Below are positions 17,861-25,903 of a DNA stretch of 64,000 nt, in pieces. A model generated the notes under the pieces. That model ran no database searches. It was not told where the DNA came from and was given only the letters and a program-made list of their open reading frames with translations. Every line of letters begins with the position of its first letter. The stretch's first letter is position 1. Origin of the DNA: Williamsia muralis NBRC 105860 (GTDB taxonomy: Bacteria > Actinomycetota > Actinomycetes > Mycobacteriales > Mycobacteriaceae); NCBI RefSeq assembly GCF_001598915.1, contig NZ_BDAP01000008.1, positions 1-64,000 of the forward strand. Direction: 5' to 3'. Position numbers and translations under genes: made by a program.

Positions 17861-17901
17861 GTATCAGTCTCTATAAGGCGAGATCTTATACAGACTGATA
17901 C
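17861..17901. promoter_or_regulatory. 17-bp inverted repeat upstream of the ATPase gene
   Basis: GTATCAGTCTCTATAAG (17861-17877) and CTTATACAGACTGATAC (17885-17901) pair over 17 positions with one mismatch, 7 nt apart. It starts 17 bp before the ATPase ATG and contains AT-rich TATAAG/CTTATA boxes. Most likely an operator overlapping a promoter; a terminator for the thioredoxin-like gene is less likely because it is symmetric and AT-rich. Confidence 0.55.
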
Positions 17902-17993
17902 AGTCCTACAGTCCGGCCAGTCCAGTTCGAGCTCTTGACTGTGACGTGGCAGAGGCGTTCCTGAGCTCCTGCAACAGACCAGTTGTGAATCGC

Positions 17994-18302
17994 TCAGCCT
18001 CTGGCGTGTAGGACATCAGCCAGTTGATCAACGGACGGCAGCCCGGACGCACCGGCTTCAGTCCGGTAGAGACGGCACGCAAGTTGATCGACGTGAAGGG
18101 CATCGTCGAAGGCATCAGCGCCATCGATGAGTATCGTCGGCGAACCAGCGAACGGTGACGCTGCCGCCTCGGCATCCGACCCAATTCGCCGCACCCCTAT
18201 TTCGAGATCTGTCCTTCCGATTTTGGCCGCCGCCGCACGGACGCGCTCGACCGCCGCTACCCAGTTAGGGCAGCCCTCGACATAGAGAATCTCCACCCTC
18301 AT
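17994..18302 (-). CDS. thioredoxin-like protein
   Basis: 102 residues starting MRVEILYVEGCPNW. The beta-strand followed by GCPNW (one cysteine of the usual CxxC), then SPTILIDGADAF with the cis-proline strand, fits the small thioredoxin-fold proteins often found beside heavy-metal resistance genes. With only one active-site cysteine a simple disulfide reductase role is unlikely. A decayed partial duplicate lies at 23845-23975. Confidence 0.7.
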   Translation of the reverse strand: MRVEILYVEGCPNWVAAVERVRAAAAKIGRTDLEIGVRRIGSDAEAAASPFAGSPTILIDGADAFDDALHVDQLACRLYRTEAGASGLPSVDQLADVLHARG

Positions 18303-18337
18303 ATCAACGACCCTGCCCTGCTCGACGGCACGAGTGC

Positions 18338-18763
18338 TCAGGTCCCGGGAGCTACTGGCGAGAAAAACGTCAGCAGATTTCCAGCTAGATCAAGTACCGC
18401 GAACTCTCGCGTGCCCCACTCAGTGTCCGTGGGCCCCGCCCCAGCATCACCCGGATGAAGAACCTGAGCCGCCGCCATCTCGCGGTAGAGCTCGTCCAAC
18501 CCGTCGGTCTCTATCCGGCAACTAGCCGTTCCCGCGATGAAGCTTTCTGCCCCACTGCAGATCGGCATCGCGACAAAGTCAGAACGCGCACGCCAATCGT
18601 CGTCGAACGCCGCCCATAGATGCACCTCAGCACCCTCGCGCACCAGTTTCGCGAACCCCTCATCTGATGCGATAACCGTGAACCCAAGTCGTGTGCAATA
18701 GAACTCCACACCGAGCACGATTCGCTCGACCGGCAGCGCCGGCACCACCCTCAACAAACTCAT
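18338..18763 (-). CDS. VOC/glyoxalase-fold protein (bleomycin-resistance-like)
   Basis: 141 residues from ATG 18763. ALPVERIVLGVEFYCTRLGF is the typical first half of a vicinal-oxygen-chelate repeat, and GTREFAVLDLAGNLLTFF the typical end, as in bleomycin-binding proteins. Substrate binding or sequestration is the family role; the ligand is unknown. It follows the broken cadA and may have been part of the same left-going transcript. Confidence 0.75.
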   Translation of the reverse strand: MSLLRVVPALPVERIVLGVEFYCTRLGFTVIASDEGFAKLVREGAEVHLWAAFDDDWRARSDFVAMPICSGAESFIAGTASCRIETDGLDELYREMAAAQVLHPGDAGAGPTDTEWGTREFAVLDLAGNLLTFFSPVAPGT

Positions 18764-18930
18764 CACCCAATCTAACGCCTGACCACAGGAACCGCGAGAC
18801 TCGGTGCAGCCGGGAAGTCGTAGATGAAGGCCGCCGTCACACCGCACAGGAGGACGCCGTACCCGCTGGGGCAGCGATGTCGCTTCGCCGCAGCCAGAAG
18901 GCACCGGCGGATTACCGGAACGAACCAGGA

Positions 18931-19014
18931 TCAGAACCGCAAATCCCTTGCGGCGCAGACCGCCTGCTCTTCCTCACTGGGTTCGTCGTGCCCGCAGCCG
19001 CATGCCTCGCTCAT
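18931..19014 (-). pseudogene. cadA-type P-type ATPase, N-terminal stub
   Basis: A 27-residue stub, MSEACGCGHDEPSEEEQ..., matching the cysteine/histidine metal-binding N-terminus of actinobacterial Cd/Zn/Pb-exporting P1B ATPases. Its ATG overlaps the cmtR stop (ATGA), the normal cmtR-cadA arrangement. The frame stops at 18931 and the rest of the roughly 640-residue pump is missing. The metal pump has been lost by deletion. Confidence 0.6.
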
Positions 19015-19427
19015 CGCCACACCGTCGCTTTGCCCTCCGGGGCGCCGACTCCGGGCTCTGGGCCGTCGCAACACTTGCTGTCAGTGCCGTACGTAGGACA
19101 CAACGCAACAGCGTTCCCGGTCGCCGCCAGCAGTGTCTGCGCCGCGGCGAGCAGGTCCATCAGCTCCGGCCGCGCCAGGCTGTAGAACACCTGCCGCCCC
19201 ACCGGACGGCCGACCACCAGCCCGCAGTCCCGCAGGCACGCCACATGCGCCGAGACCGTCGACTGCGCCAACCCCAGCTCAGCCATCACATCGGCCACCC
19301 GGGCCTCACCGCCCTGGGCAAGCCGGGTCGCGATCGCCAACCGGGTGCCGTCGGACAGGCTGTGAAACAACGCCACCGCCGGATCGAGGTCCGCGCCGGT
19401 CGCCACCGCACTCTTATTCATCGTCAT
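19011..19427 (-). CDS. cmtR: CmtR-type ArsR-family Cd/Pb sensor
   Basis: 138 residues from ATG 19427. Winged-helix ArsR fold (HSLSDGTRLAIATRLAQGG; recognition helix AQSTVSAHVACLRDCGLV). Cys64 and Cys68 (ACLRDC) and Cys110 (VALCPTYG) correspond to the Cys57/Cys61/Cys102 cadmium and lead ligands of Mycobacterium tuberculosis CmtR. Represses until metal binds. It overlaps the cadA stub and is divergent from the methyltransferase gene, with a probable operator in between. Confidence 0.85.
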   Translation of the reverse strand: MTMNKSAVATGADLDPAVALFHSLSDGTRLAIATRLAQGGEARVADVMAELGLAQSTVSAHVACLRDCGLVVGRPVGRQVFYSLARPELMDLLAAAQTLLAATGNAVALCPTYGTDSKCCDGPEPGVGAPEGKATVWR

Positions 19428-19450
19428 ATGGCGATGATAGCGATATTTTG
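19427..19450. promoter_or_regulatory. probable CmtR operator
   Basis: ATGGCGATGATAGCGATATT at the cmtR start, about 90 bp before the divergent methyltransferase gene, resembles the palindrome CGATA-T-TATCG at 21652-21662. Both carry the GCGATnATAnCG pattern, so both promoters may be under CmtR control. Inferred from sequence similarity only. Confidence 0.4.
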
Positions 19451-19519
19451 TGGTGTAATCGAGTACCACGACATTTCCGGGCGACGCGCCCCGGACAAAG
19501 TGTGTAAGGAGCCGCCGGT

Positions 19520-20116
19520 ATGCCATCGATGTCGACGATCGAGTCACTGTTCTGTCGCAGCGCACCCTGGGAGGCGGCAACGGGCAGATGGGTGCTGCCG
19601 TGGGCGTTGCAGGGCATCGAGCCTCGGGGCCGGGTGCTCGAGATCGGTGGCGGCAGTGGTGCAATGGCGACCCAAATCCTCGCGACGGCGCCACCAGATC
19701 TAGTTGACCTAACAGTGACCGATATCGATCCCGAGATGGTCGAGGCCGCCGGGCGCCGGATGCAACCTTTCCGAGGTCGTGCTCACGCTCGGGTCGCCGA
19801 TGCCACCGCGTTGCCGTTTCCGGACGGCGCCTTCGACACCGTTGTCTCGTTCATCATGTTGCACCACGTGCTCGACTGGGAGAAGGCCCTGGCCGAAGCG
19901 GTCCGGGTGCTGGCGCCCGGCGGGGTACTGGTGGGCTACGACCTGCTCGCCAGCGCACCGGCACGGCTGCTGCATCGCCTCGAAGGTGCACCGCACCGGT
20001 TCATCAGCCGTGGCGAGCTACGCCCGCATCTTCACACCCTGCCGCTGACCGACCTCCGGATCCGGGAGAATGCGGTCACTACCCGGTTTCGCGCGCGCCG
20101 CGGCGGTGACCGATGA
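19520..20116 (+). CDS. class I SAM-dependent methyltransferase
   Basis: 198 residues. Motif I VLEIGGGSGAMATQI, acidic DIDPEMVEAA, post-motif DATALPFPDGAFDTVVS and VLAPGGVLVGYD are complete. Small UbiE-like enzymes; in a metal-response context it may methylate a metal or metalloid species, but this is not shown. Good ribosome binding site (AAGGAG, 9 bp before ATG). It overlaps the downstream cyclase gene by 4 bp, so it is operonic with it. Confidence 0.85.
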   Translation: MPSMSTIESLFCRSAPWEAATGRWVLPWALQGIEPRGRVLEIGGGSGAMATQILATAPPDLVDLTVTDIDPEMVEAAGRRMQPFRGRAHARVADATALPFPDGAFDTVVSFIMLHHVLDWEKALAEAVRVLAPGGVLVGYDLLASAPARLLHRLEGAPHRFISRGELRPHLHTLPLTDLRIRENAVTTRFRARRGGDR

Positions 20117-20886
20117 TCGCGCCGTCGCACCCGCACCACCACGGCGCGAACTCGAACGAGCTGGCCGGACTGGAGCAGGTGCAGGTCACCGTCGCATTCG
20201 TCGACCTCGCCGGCTTCAGCGTGCTGACCGAGATCTGCGGGGACCAGGAAGCCGCCGAACTCGCTCTCGCGCTGGCCGAACAGGCCCGGCGAGCGCTTCA
20301 CCCGGGTGTCCGAGTGATCAAGACCATCGGCGATGCGGTGATGCTCGCCGCCGACACCACCGATGCGATGCTCGCCACGATCAACACCCTGTCGGACGCC
20401 GTCGCCGACCACGATGGATTCCTCACGCTGCGCGCCGGGATCCACCACGGCACAGCGATCGTCCGCGACGGCGATCTGTTCGGGCATACCGTCAACGTCG
20501 CTGCCCGCATCACCGCCCTCGCCGGCGCAGGCCAGGCGGTCATCACCACCCCGGTACTGCCCGCCGCCACCCGCATCGGATGGCCCACCACGGCACTGGG
20601 GTCTCGGGGGCTGCGCAACATCAGCGCCCCCGTCGAGCTGCACGCCCTCGCACTCACCCCAGCCCGCCATCCCAGCGACCCGATATGCGGAGCGCGGATC
20701 GACCCAGCGACAGCACCGGCACACCGACAGACCGGCACCGACCGGTGGTGGTTCTGCTCAACCGACTGCGCCGAACGCTACGACCACACCAACGAGCAGA
20801 CCGCCAGCCTGGCCTCACCCCGGGGCAGCACACCGGCGCTAGAAAGCCCTAACTCGCGAGGCGCCACCACCAGGTCACTGAGATGA
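20113..20886 (+). CDS. class III nucleotidyl cyclase fused to a YHS metal-binding domain
   Basis: 257 residues. Residues about 20-170 form a class III cyclase homology domain ([53 protein letters not shown]). The metal-binding aspartates are present. The C-terminus (about 195-230) is a YHS/TRASH-like metal motif: [11 protein letters not shown]...[13 protein letters not shown]. The fusion suggests cyclic-nucleotide synthesis or nucleotide binding modulated by metal. Its stop overlaps the convergent lspA by 12 bp. Confidence 0.8.
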   Translation: MIAPSHPHHHGANSNELAGLEQVQVTVAFVDLAGFSVLTEICGDQEAAELALALAEQARRALHPGVRVIKTIGDAVMLAADTTDAMLATINTLSDAVADHDGFLTLRAGIHHGTAIVRDGDLFGHTVNVAARITALAGAGQAVITTPVLPAATRIGWPTTALGSRGLRNISAPVELHALALTPARHPSDPICGARIDPATAPAHRQTGTDRWWFCSTDCAERYDHTNEQTASLASPRGSTPALESPNSRGATTRSLR

Positions 20887-21387
20887 GCTTGCCGTGTCCG
20901 CTGGCCGCTCCATGAACACAGCCACGATGAGAACCACTGCGCCGCAAGTGATATAGGTATCGGCGAGGTTGAATGTGGGCCACCACCCGGTGTGGAAATA
21001 GTCTGTCACCTTGCCGTCGATGAGCCGATCGATGACGTTGGCCGTGGCGCCGGCGAAGATGGCGGCCAGGCACATGGCGTGCACTGTGTGGTGATGCGGT
21101 GCGCTGACCCACGCGTAGATGCCAATACCCACAGTGATTGCAGCGGTAACCGCAATCAGGGCCGCAGCGGGAAGTTGATTGCCCAAGCTAAAAGCGACCC
21201 CGGTGTTGAACGCCAACCGAAGCTCCAGCGGGCCAAGGTCAACGATGCGGCCATCGGCAAGCGTGGCACGGGCGATCGGATCAAAAACAAGAGCAAGAGT
21301 CGTCAAAACCATTGCCACATAGACCAATACCCGGCGCTGTGGTGTCGCGGTGGCGCTGGGTTCGTGGGAGATACTCACCAGTGCCAC
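20875..21387 (-). CDS. lspA: signal peptidase II (lipoprotein signal peptidase)
   Basis: 170 residues, four membrane helices. The family motifs are intact: [10 protein letters not shown] (the usual N-x-G-x-x-F), [20 protein letters not shown] and [12 protein letters not shown], with both catalytic aspartates (NVIDR and NLAD). It cleaves prolipoprotein signal peptides. This is an accessory copy; plasmid-borne lspA genes near Cd/Pb resistance systems are well known. GTG 21378 overlapping the upstream stop is as good a start as GTG 21387. Confidence 0.9.
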   Translation of the reverse strand: MALVSISHEPSATATPQRRVLVYVAMVLTTLALVFDPIARATLADGRIVDLGPLELRLAFNTGVAFSLGNQLPAAALIAVTAAITVGIGIYAWVSAPHHHTVHAMCLAAIFAGATANVIDRLIDGKVTDYFHTGWWPTFNLADTYITCGAVVLIVAVFMERPADTASSSQ

Positions 21388-21647
21388 TCCCCCACGACAC
21401 GGTCCTGACCACCCGGGGCGGCCAGCCCGTGCTGCCGCCCGACCGGCTCGCCTCCGGGGGTGCCGATAACGACGACATCGGTCACGTCATGAACTCCGGC
21501 GACCACGGCCCAGCTCCACAGGAGCCCATCAGCATCAACCCGGGAGGGCGCGCGTTCTGACAGACGAGGACACATAGTCACCGCACCAAGTGGGTTTGCA
21601 GACGTCGTCTCGCCGGTAGCAGCGCAGACTGCGCTCATGATCGACAT
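21375..21647 (-). CDS. hypothetical protein coupled to lspA
   Basis: 90 residues ([20 protein letters not shown]...), no domain recognised. In favour: it ends exactly at the lspA start (GTGA overlap) and its ATG lies only a few bases from a probable CmtR operator (21652-21662). Against: composition gives little coding signal. Confidence 0.35.
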   Translation of the reverse strand: MSIMSAVCAATGETTSANPLGAVTMCPRLSERAPSRVDADGLLWSWAVVAGVHDVTDVVVIGTPGGEPVGRQHGLAAPGGQDRVVGEWHW

Positions 21648-21651
21648 ACAA

Positions 21652-21662
21652 CGATATTATCG
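21652..21662. promoter_or_regulatory. CGATA-T-TATCG palindrome, probable CmtR operator
   Basis: A perfect 11-bp palindrome in the divergent region between the lspA transcript and the copD-ctaG gene, similar to the sequence at 19427-19450. If correct, CmtR would co-regulate lspA and copD-ctaG. Confidence 0.4.
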
Positions 21663-21818
21663 CCCACGAACGAGTGGGTCTACGCTGGTCGGCCGCGTGC
21701 ACCCTCGTGATCCTGAGCCGTTCCCGGTGCAGCGCGAGTGCATTCCTCGGGGTCGCGGGCGGTGGGCTGCTCTGTGGCCAGTGTCTTCGGCGCAGCGCTC
21801 GCTGCTTACCCTGAAAGG

Positions 21819-23843
21819 GTGAGTACGCCGAGCGCCGATTCGATCGACATCCGCCGTAGCGCCGCGGCGAGCATCGGCTGGGTGCTGGCCTGGGTTGCGG
21901 CCGCCGTCGCCATTGCTGTCACCGCCATCTCCGCGAGCAAGGCGCTGGACCTGGCCGGCGTCGGTGACCCCGGCGCGCTGACACGCTACGGGCTGCCCAC
22001 CGTGCAGACGATAGGTGAGATCGGTGCCGTGGTGGCCGTGGGCGGGGCGCTGTTCGCAGCGTTCTTCGTTCCGCCGCAATCCGACGGGATTCTCGACGTC
22101 GGCGGGTACCGCGCAATCCGGTTCGCATCGGTGGGAGCGTTGGTCTGGGCGATCGCGGCACTGCTCATGATCCCGCTGACGATCTCAGATGCGTCCGGCT
22201 TCCCGTTGTCTGAGACGCTGACTGTCGATCGCATGACCACCGCCTTCGACCAGGTGGCCGATGCGCGATCATGGTTGTGGACGGCGATCTTCGCTCTGAT
22301 CTGCGCAATCGTCGCCCGGATCGCGTTGCGATGGACCTGGACCCTCATCACTTTGCCTTTGGCATTGCTGACGCTGATGCCGATAGCCATCGCGGGGCAT
22401 TCTTCGACCGGCGGAAGTCACGATGTCGCCACCAACAGCCTGATCCTGCACATCGTCGGCGCCTGCCTGTGGATGGGTGGCCTGTTCGCGCTGCTGGCCT
22501 ACGCGCGCGGGGGCGGGCAGTTCACCGCGCTCGCGGCCCGGCGATATTCGCGGGTGGCTTTCTGGTGCTTCATCGTCGTCGGAGCCAGCGGTGTCATCAA
22601 CGCTCTCGTTCGCGTGCACATCGATCAACTCTTCACCGAGACGTACGGGCAACTGGTGCTCGCCAAACTCTCCGCGTTGGTGATCCTCGGCGGGTTCGGC
22701 GCCTGGCATCGTCGCACGACCATCCCGGCCTTGACCGGCGGCGACGAGCGTAAGCCGTTCGTCAGATTCGCATTCGTCGAATTACTCGTGTTTGCGGCGA
22801 CCTTCGGTATCGCAGTCGGTCTCTCGCGTACCCCGCCACCTGCCAACGTCAACCCGGCGGACATGCCGGCCGCCGAACTCGTGCTCGGATATCGGATCGA
22901 CGAAGCGCCGACCTTCGGGAGCCTGCTGACCGATTGGCGCTTCGACCTGCTGTTCGGAACCTTGGCGATCGCGATGGCCGTCGTCTATCTGCGGGGAGTG
23001 ATCAGGCTCCGTCGGCGCGGCGACGCGTGGCCGATCGGCCGCACGATCGCCTGGATGCTGGGCTGTGCGGCGCTGTTGTTCGCCACGTCGTCCGGGCTGG
23101 GCAAATACGCCCCTGCGCTGTTCAGCATGCACATGATCGCGCACATGGTGCTGTCGATGCTGGTGCCGGTGCTTCTCGTACTCGGTGGTCCGGTCACCTT
23201 GGCGCTCAGAGCGTTGGCACCGGCCGGGCGCGGCGCACCGCCGGGACCCCGGGAATGGATTCTAACGCTCCTGCACAGTCCGTTCTCGAAGTTCATGACC
23301 CACCCGCTGGTGGCGTCTGTACTGTTCGTCGGCAGCTACTACGTGCTGTACCTGGGCGGCCTGTTCGAACTACTGGCGGACTATCACGCGGCGCACGTCG
23401 TGATGAACCTGCACTTCATGGTCAGCGGTTATCTCTTCTACTGGGTCGTCATCGGTATCGACCCAGCACCGCGCACGCTGTCACCGGTGGCCAAGCTCGC
23501 GATGGTGTTCGGCTCCTTGCCGTTCCACGCGTTCTTCGGTGTCGCGTTGATGAGCACCGACAACATCATCGCGCGTAACTACTACAACAGCCTGATGCTG
23601 CCGTGGAACCCCGATCTGATGAGTGACCAGCGCCTCGGTGGTGGCATCGCCTGGGCGGCGGGTGAGATCCCGTTGGTCTTGGTGATGCTCGCGTTGTTGG
23701 TGCAGTGGAGTCGGCAGGATCAACGGCAGGCGAAGCGATTCGACCGACGCGAAGAACGCGACGACGGTGCAGAGTTGGCAAGCTACAACGCGATGCTCGC
23801 CCAACTCTCCGGCCGGACTCAGACCCGCGACCCGTACGACTAG
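21819..23843 (+). CDS. CopD-CtaG fusion copper/cytochrome oxidase assembly membrane protein
   Basis: 674 residues from GTG 21819 (AAAGGG just upstream). The N-terminal half (8-9 helices, IVGACLWMGGLFALLAYARG) is a CopD-type copper transport domain. The C-terminal half is CtaG-like (MHMIAHMVLSMLVPVLLVLG, HAAHVVMNLHFMVSGYLFYW), with the conserved histidines. This bifunctional actinobacterial form is thought to handle copper import or delivery to cytochrome c oxidase. A charged cytoplasmic tail follows residue 630. It is downstream of a possible CmtR operator. Confidence 0.9.
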   Translation: MSTPSADSIDIRRSAAASIGWVLAWVAAAVAIAVTAISASKALDLAGVGDPGALTRYGLPTVQTIGEIGAVVAVGGALFAAFFVPPQSDGILDVGGYRAIRFASVGALVWAIAALLMIPLTISDASGFPLSETLTVDRMTTAFDQVADARSWLWTAIFALICAIVARIALRWTWTLITLPLALLTLMPIAIAGHSSTGGSHDVATNSLILHIVGACLWMGGLFALLAYARGGGQFTALAARRYSRVAFWCFIVVGASGVINALVRVHIDQLFTETYGQLVLAKLSALVILGGFGAWHRRTTIPALTGGDERKPFVRFAFVELLVFAATFGIAVGLSRTPPPANVNPADMPAAELVLGYRIDEAPTFGSLLTDWRFDLLFGTLAIAMAVVYLRGVIRLRRRGDAWPIGRTIAWMLGCAALLFATSSGLGKYAPALFSMHMIAHMVLSMLVPVLLVLGGPVTLALRALAPAGRGAPPGPREWILTLLHSPFSKFMTHPLVASVLFVGSYYVLYLGGLFELLADYHAAHVVMNLHFMVSGYLFYWVVIGIDPAPRTLSPVAKLAMVFGSLPFHAFFGVALMSTDNIIARNYYNSLMLPWNPDLMSDQRLGGGIAWAAGEIPLVLVMLALLVQWSRQDQRQAKRFDRREERDDGAELASYNAMLAQLSGRTQTRDPYD

Positions 23844-23844
23844 C

Positions 23845-23975
23845 TTCTGGCGCGCAGCGCGTCAGCCGGTTGATGAACGGTCGGCAGCCCGGAAGAACCG
23901 TTCCCGGTCCATAGACACGGCACGCGAAATCATTGACTTAAACGGCATCGTCGAACGCATCAACGCCATTGAGGC
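23845..23975 (-). pseudogene. partial duplicate of the thioredoxin-like gene
   Basis: About 130 bp closely similar to 17995-18125, the C-terminal part of the thioredoxin-like gene at 17994 (compare GGTCGGCAGCCCGGA with GGACGGCAGCCCGGA). It has several substitutions and no open frame. It sits immediately behind copD-ctaG and before the second DUF4267-like copy, so this interval is a patchwork of duplicated ends. Confidence 0.65.
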
Positions 23976-24171
23976 ACCTACCGCGATGCGCTCAACCGGC
24001 ATCGCCTGGCACCGTTCTCAACAGACCCATCACTCAATCGAACGCGCGAGTGCACAAACTGCGAGACCGCTCGAACGCCCCCACACATCCGGCAACCTAC
24101 CCACGGCCAAGATCGGACTAAATCACACCAAACCATCGACGCCCACGGACTCATACCGACCACCAAACGGA

Positions 24172-24527
24172 ACGGCGATCGGCATCGGCCGAATCGTATT
24201 GGGTGCGACGACAGCACTGGCGCCGGCCCGCGTGCACCGCGCCCTCGGGGTCGACTACCCCGGACCAGACCGCGGCATCTGGATTAAAGCATTCGGCGTT
24301 CGCGACATCGCGCTTGGCGCCGCAGCACTGCACCCCGATCAGACCGTTAGGCGGTCAGTACTGCAAGCCGGTATCGCGATGGACCTCGTAGACGCGGGCG
24401 TAGTGATAGCGGCCGCACGCAACGGCGTCCCCCGTCGAGCTGCCGGAATCGGAGTCTACTCGCTGGGGGCACTGCGGTCATAGCCGCCGTCGGCCCGTCA
24501 CTGCTGCGCCGAGCGGCACAATCCTGA
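24172..24527 (+). pseudogene. second DUF4267-like copy, frameshifted
   Basis: Nearly the same protein as at 15274 (GVDYPGPDRGIWIKAFGVRD, LVDAGVVIAAARNGVPRRAA). It lacks a start codon at the homologous position and has lost one base in the GVGVLLAGG region, so the frame closes at 24483. The correct frame would end at 24527 (AGGTAVIAAVGPSLLRRAAQ). The homology continues to CCCGACG and then runs into the core of site G. Confidence 0.75.
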
Positions 24528-24540
24528 CATCGAAGCTGAC

Positions 24541-24606
24541 CCGACGCAGTATTTGCTATCGGCGTAATCATATGTGGTGCACTGTATTTCGTCACTAATG
24601 ACGAAC
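24541..24606 (+). repeat. dif-like site G
   Basis: GACGCAG-TATTTG-CTATCGGCGTAATC: right arm well preserved, left arm replaced by the tail of the DUF4267-like copy. The small repeat region ATGTGGTGCACTGTA and distal palindrome TTTCGTCAC-TA-ATGACGAA (24587-24605) follow. Confidence 0.75.
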
Positions 24607-24704
24607 CGTACCGGCTCTCATTGCATCGACGGTCGACGGTGGATGTGCGCAGACGGTGTCCCAGATGTGTAGTCAGTCCCCACTCCCGGTGGCCATAATG
24701 GCCG

Positions 24705-25301
24705 GTGAGCAACATGAAGCGGCGCTGGTCTGATGAGTACGTCGATGCATTCTGCGAGCACGCAGGGCAGCACGGATTGACTGCGCCGCGGGGCGCGGTG
24801 GCCGCGCTGATCGAGAACCATGTTCGTACCGTGGCCGACCGGCCGGGAATCACCGAGAAGACCGCCCGCACCAACTTCACAATCGCCGATGCGCAGTCTC
24901 TAGCTGGCCAGGCGGTCGAACCGTTCGCCAAAGAGCAGCCAGGACAGGACCTGCTCGACCTACCCATCACCCACACCATTCCTTTGGCCCTGGCCGCCCG
25001 GACCATCGCCGGACTCGCGATCGCCGTCGAACTGTCGACCTCCGCGGGCGGCAGTGATCCCGGCGACGTCCTAGCCGCTCATCGTGAATCCCAAGCCCTG
25101 ATCGCCGCCTGGGGGCTGCTGATCGAACGCGCCGCCCTGACCGGCCACACCACCAGCCGCGAGTATCCCGACATCGCGATCCCCGAAGCAGCAATCCACC
25201 GCGCCCTACGCGAACTCGACCGCGGACTGCGCCACCTCACCGCCGCCGGCGTCACTCCCGCCGACGGCTCTACTTCTGCCGGCAAGAGGGCACGGCGGTG
25301 A
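24705..25301 (+). CDS. hypothetical helical protein
   Basis: 198 residues from GTG 24705 (ATG 24714 is an alternative). Soluble, rich in alanine and long helices; SNMKRRWSDEYVDAFCEHAG at the N-terminus and ALAARTIAGLAIAVELSTSA in the middle. No domain recognised. It begins about 100 bp after site G and is followed by the RAMA-domain gene, possibly as an operon. Confidence 0.6.
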   Translation: MSNMKRRWSDEYVDAFCEHAGQHGLTAPRGAVAALIENHVRTVADRPGITEKTARTNFTIADAQSLAGQAVEPFAKEQPGQDLLDLPITHTIPLALAARTIAGLAIAVELSTSAGGSDPGDVLAAHRESQALIAAWGLLIERAALTGHTTSREYPDIAIPEAAIHRALRELDRGLRHLTAAGVTPADGSTSAGKRARR

Positions 25302-25344
25302 GTCGAGTGGTGGCGCACGGCGCCCCGGCAAGCTATACGCGCTC

Positions 25345-25602
25345 GTGGAGGCTGGTCTGATAAGTGTGGGTGACACCCTGAAGCATCATCAACCACGAAA
25401 GCATCGGACGTTTACTGCGACCGTCGAAGCGGCCGGATGGATTACCACCGAGCACGGTCAGTACGAGTCACCTTCTCCTGCCCTCGCAGACTGCGTCGGC
25501 ACTCAAATCGATGGGTGGGCGTGGTGGATTCATGAGCCGACTGGCAAATCCCTTCGACAGCTCCGGGACGCCGTTCGTAGATCAGGTGCTGTAAACGGTT
25601 AA
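25345..25602 (+). CDS. RAMA-domain protein
   Basis: 85 residues. LVEAGLISVGDTLKHHQ, FTATVEAAGWITTEHGQYES, SPSPALADCVGTQIDGWAWW match the RAMA fold (Restriction-enzyme Adenine Methylase Associated), a small DNA-modification-linked domain. GTG 25345 is the likely start; the frame is open further upstream, so a longer version is possible. It ends 70 bp before site H, whose next gene is a GmrSD-like type IV restriction protein. Confidence 0.6.
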   Translation: MEAGLISVGDTLKHHQPRKHRTFTATVEAAGWITTEHGQYESPSPALADCVGTQIDGWAWWIHEPTGKSLRQLRDAVRRSGAVNG

Positions 25603-25671
25603 CGTGCGGCCGCTCGCCGAAGGCATGGCGCGCAGATTGGATAAGCCACCTGTGAGGCTCGGGATCTGCTA

Positions 25672-25720
25672 GCAGACATAATGCAATCTTATCGCCGGAA
25701 CACGGTGTGGCACTATACCT
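25672..25720 (+). repeat. dif-like site H
   Basis: GACATAA (25675-25681), a 7-bp spacer TGCAATC, TTATCGCCG (25689-25697), then GGTGTGGCACTATACC, matching the small-repeat region of E. No distal palindrome. It lies between the RAMA gene and the GmrSD-like gene. Confidence 0.7.
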
Positions 25721-25903
25721 TCCCAGTTCCAGACCCATCAGCAGACAGCAGAGGGTACTGCAGGGGCTCACGCCCGACGCCGTTACGTCTGACGCACAAC
25801 GAGTGGCGTTGTGAATGTGTGAACTCAACGCGTCTGGTGTGAGACGAATAGGTGGTAGTAGTGAGTTGCTTTCCGAACGCGAACAGGAGTGTGAACGGCA
25901 GCA

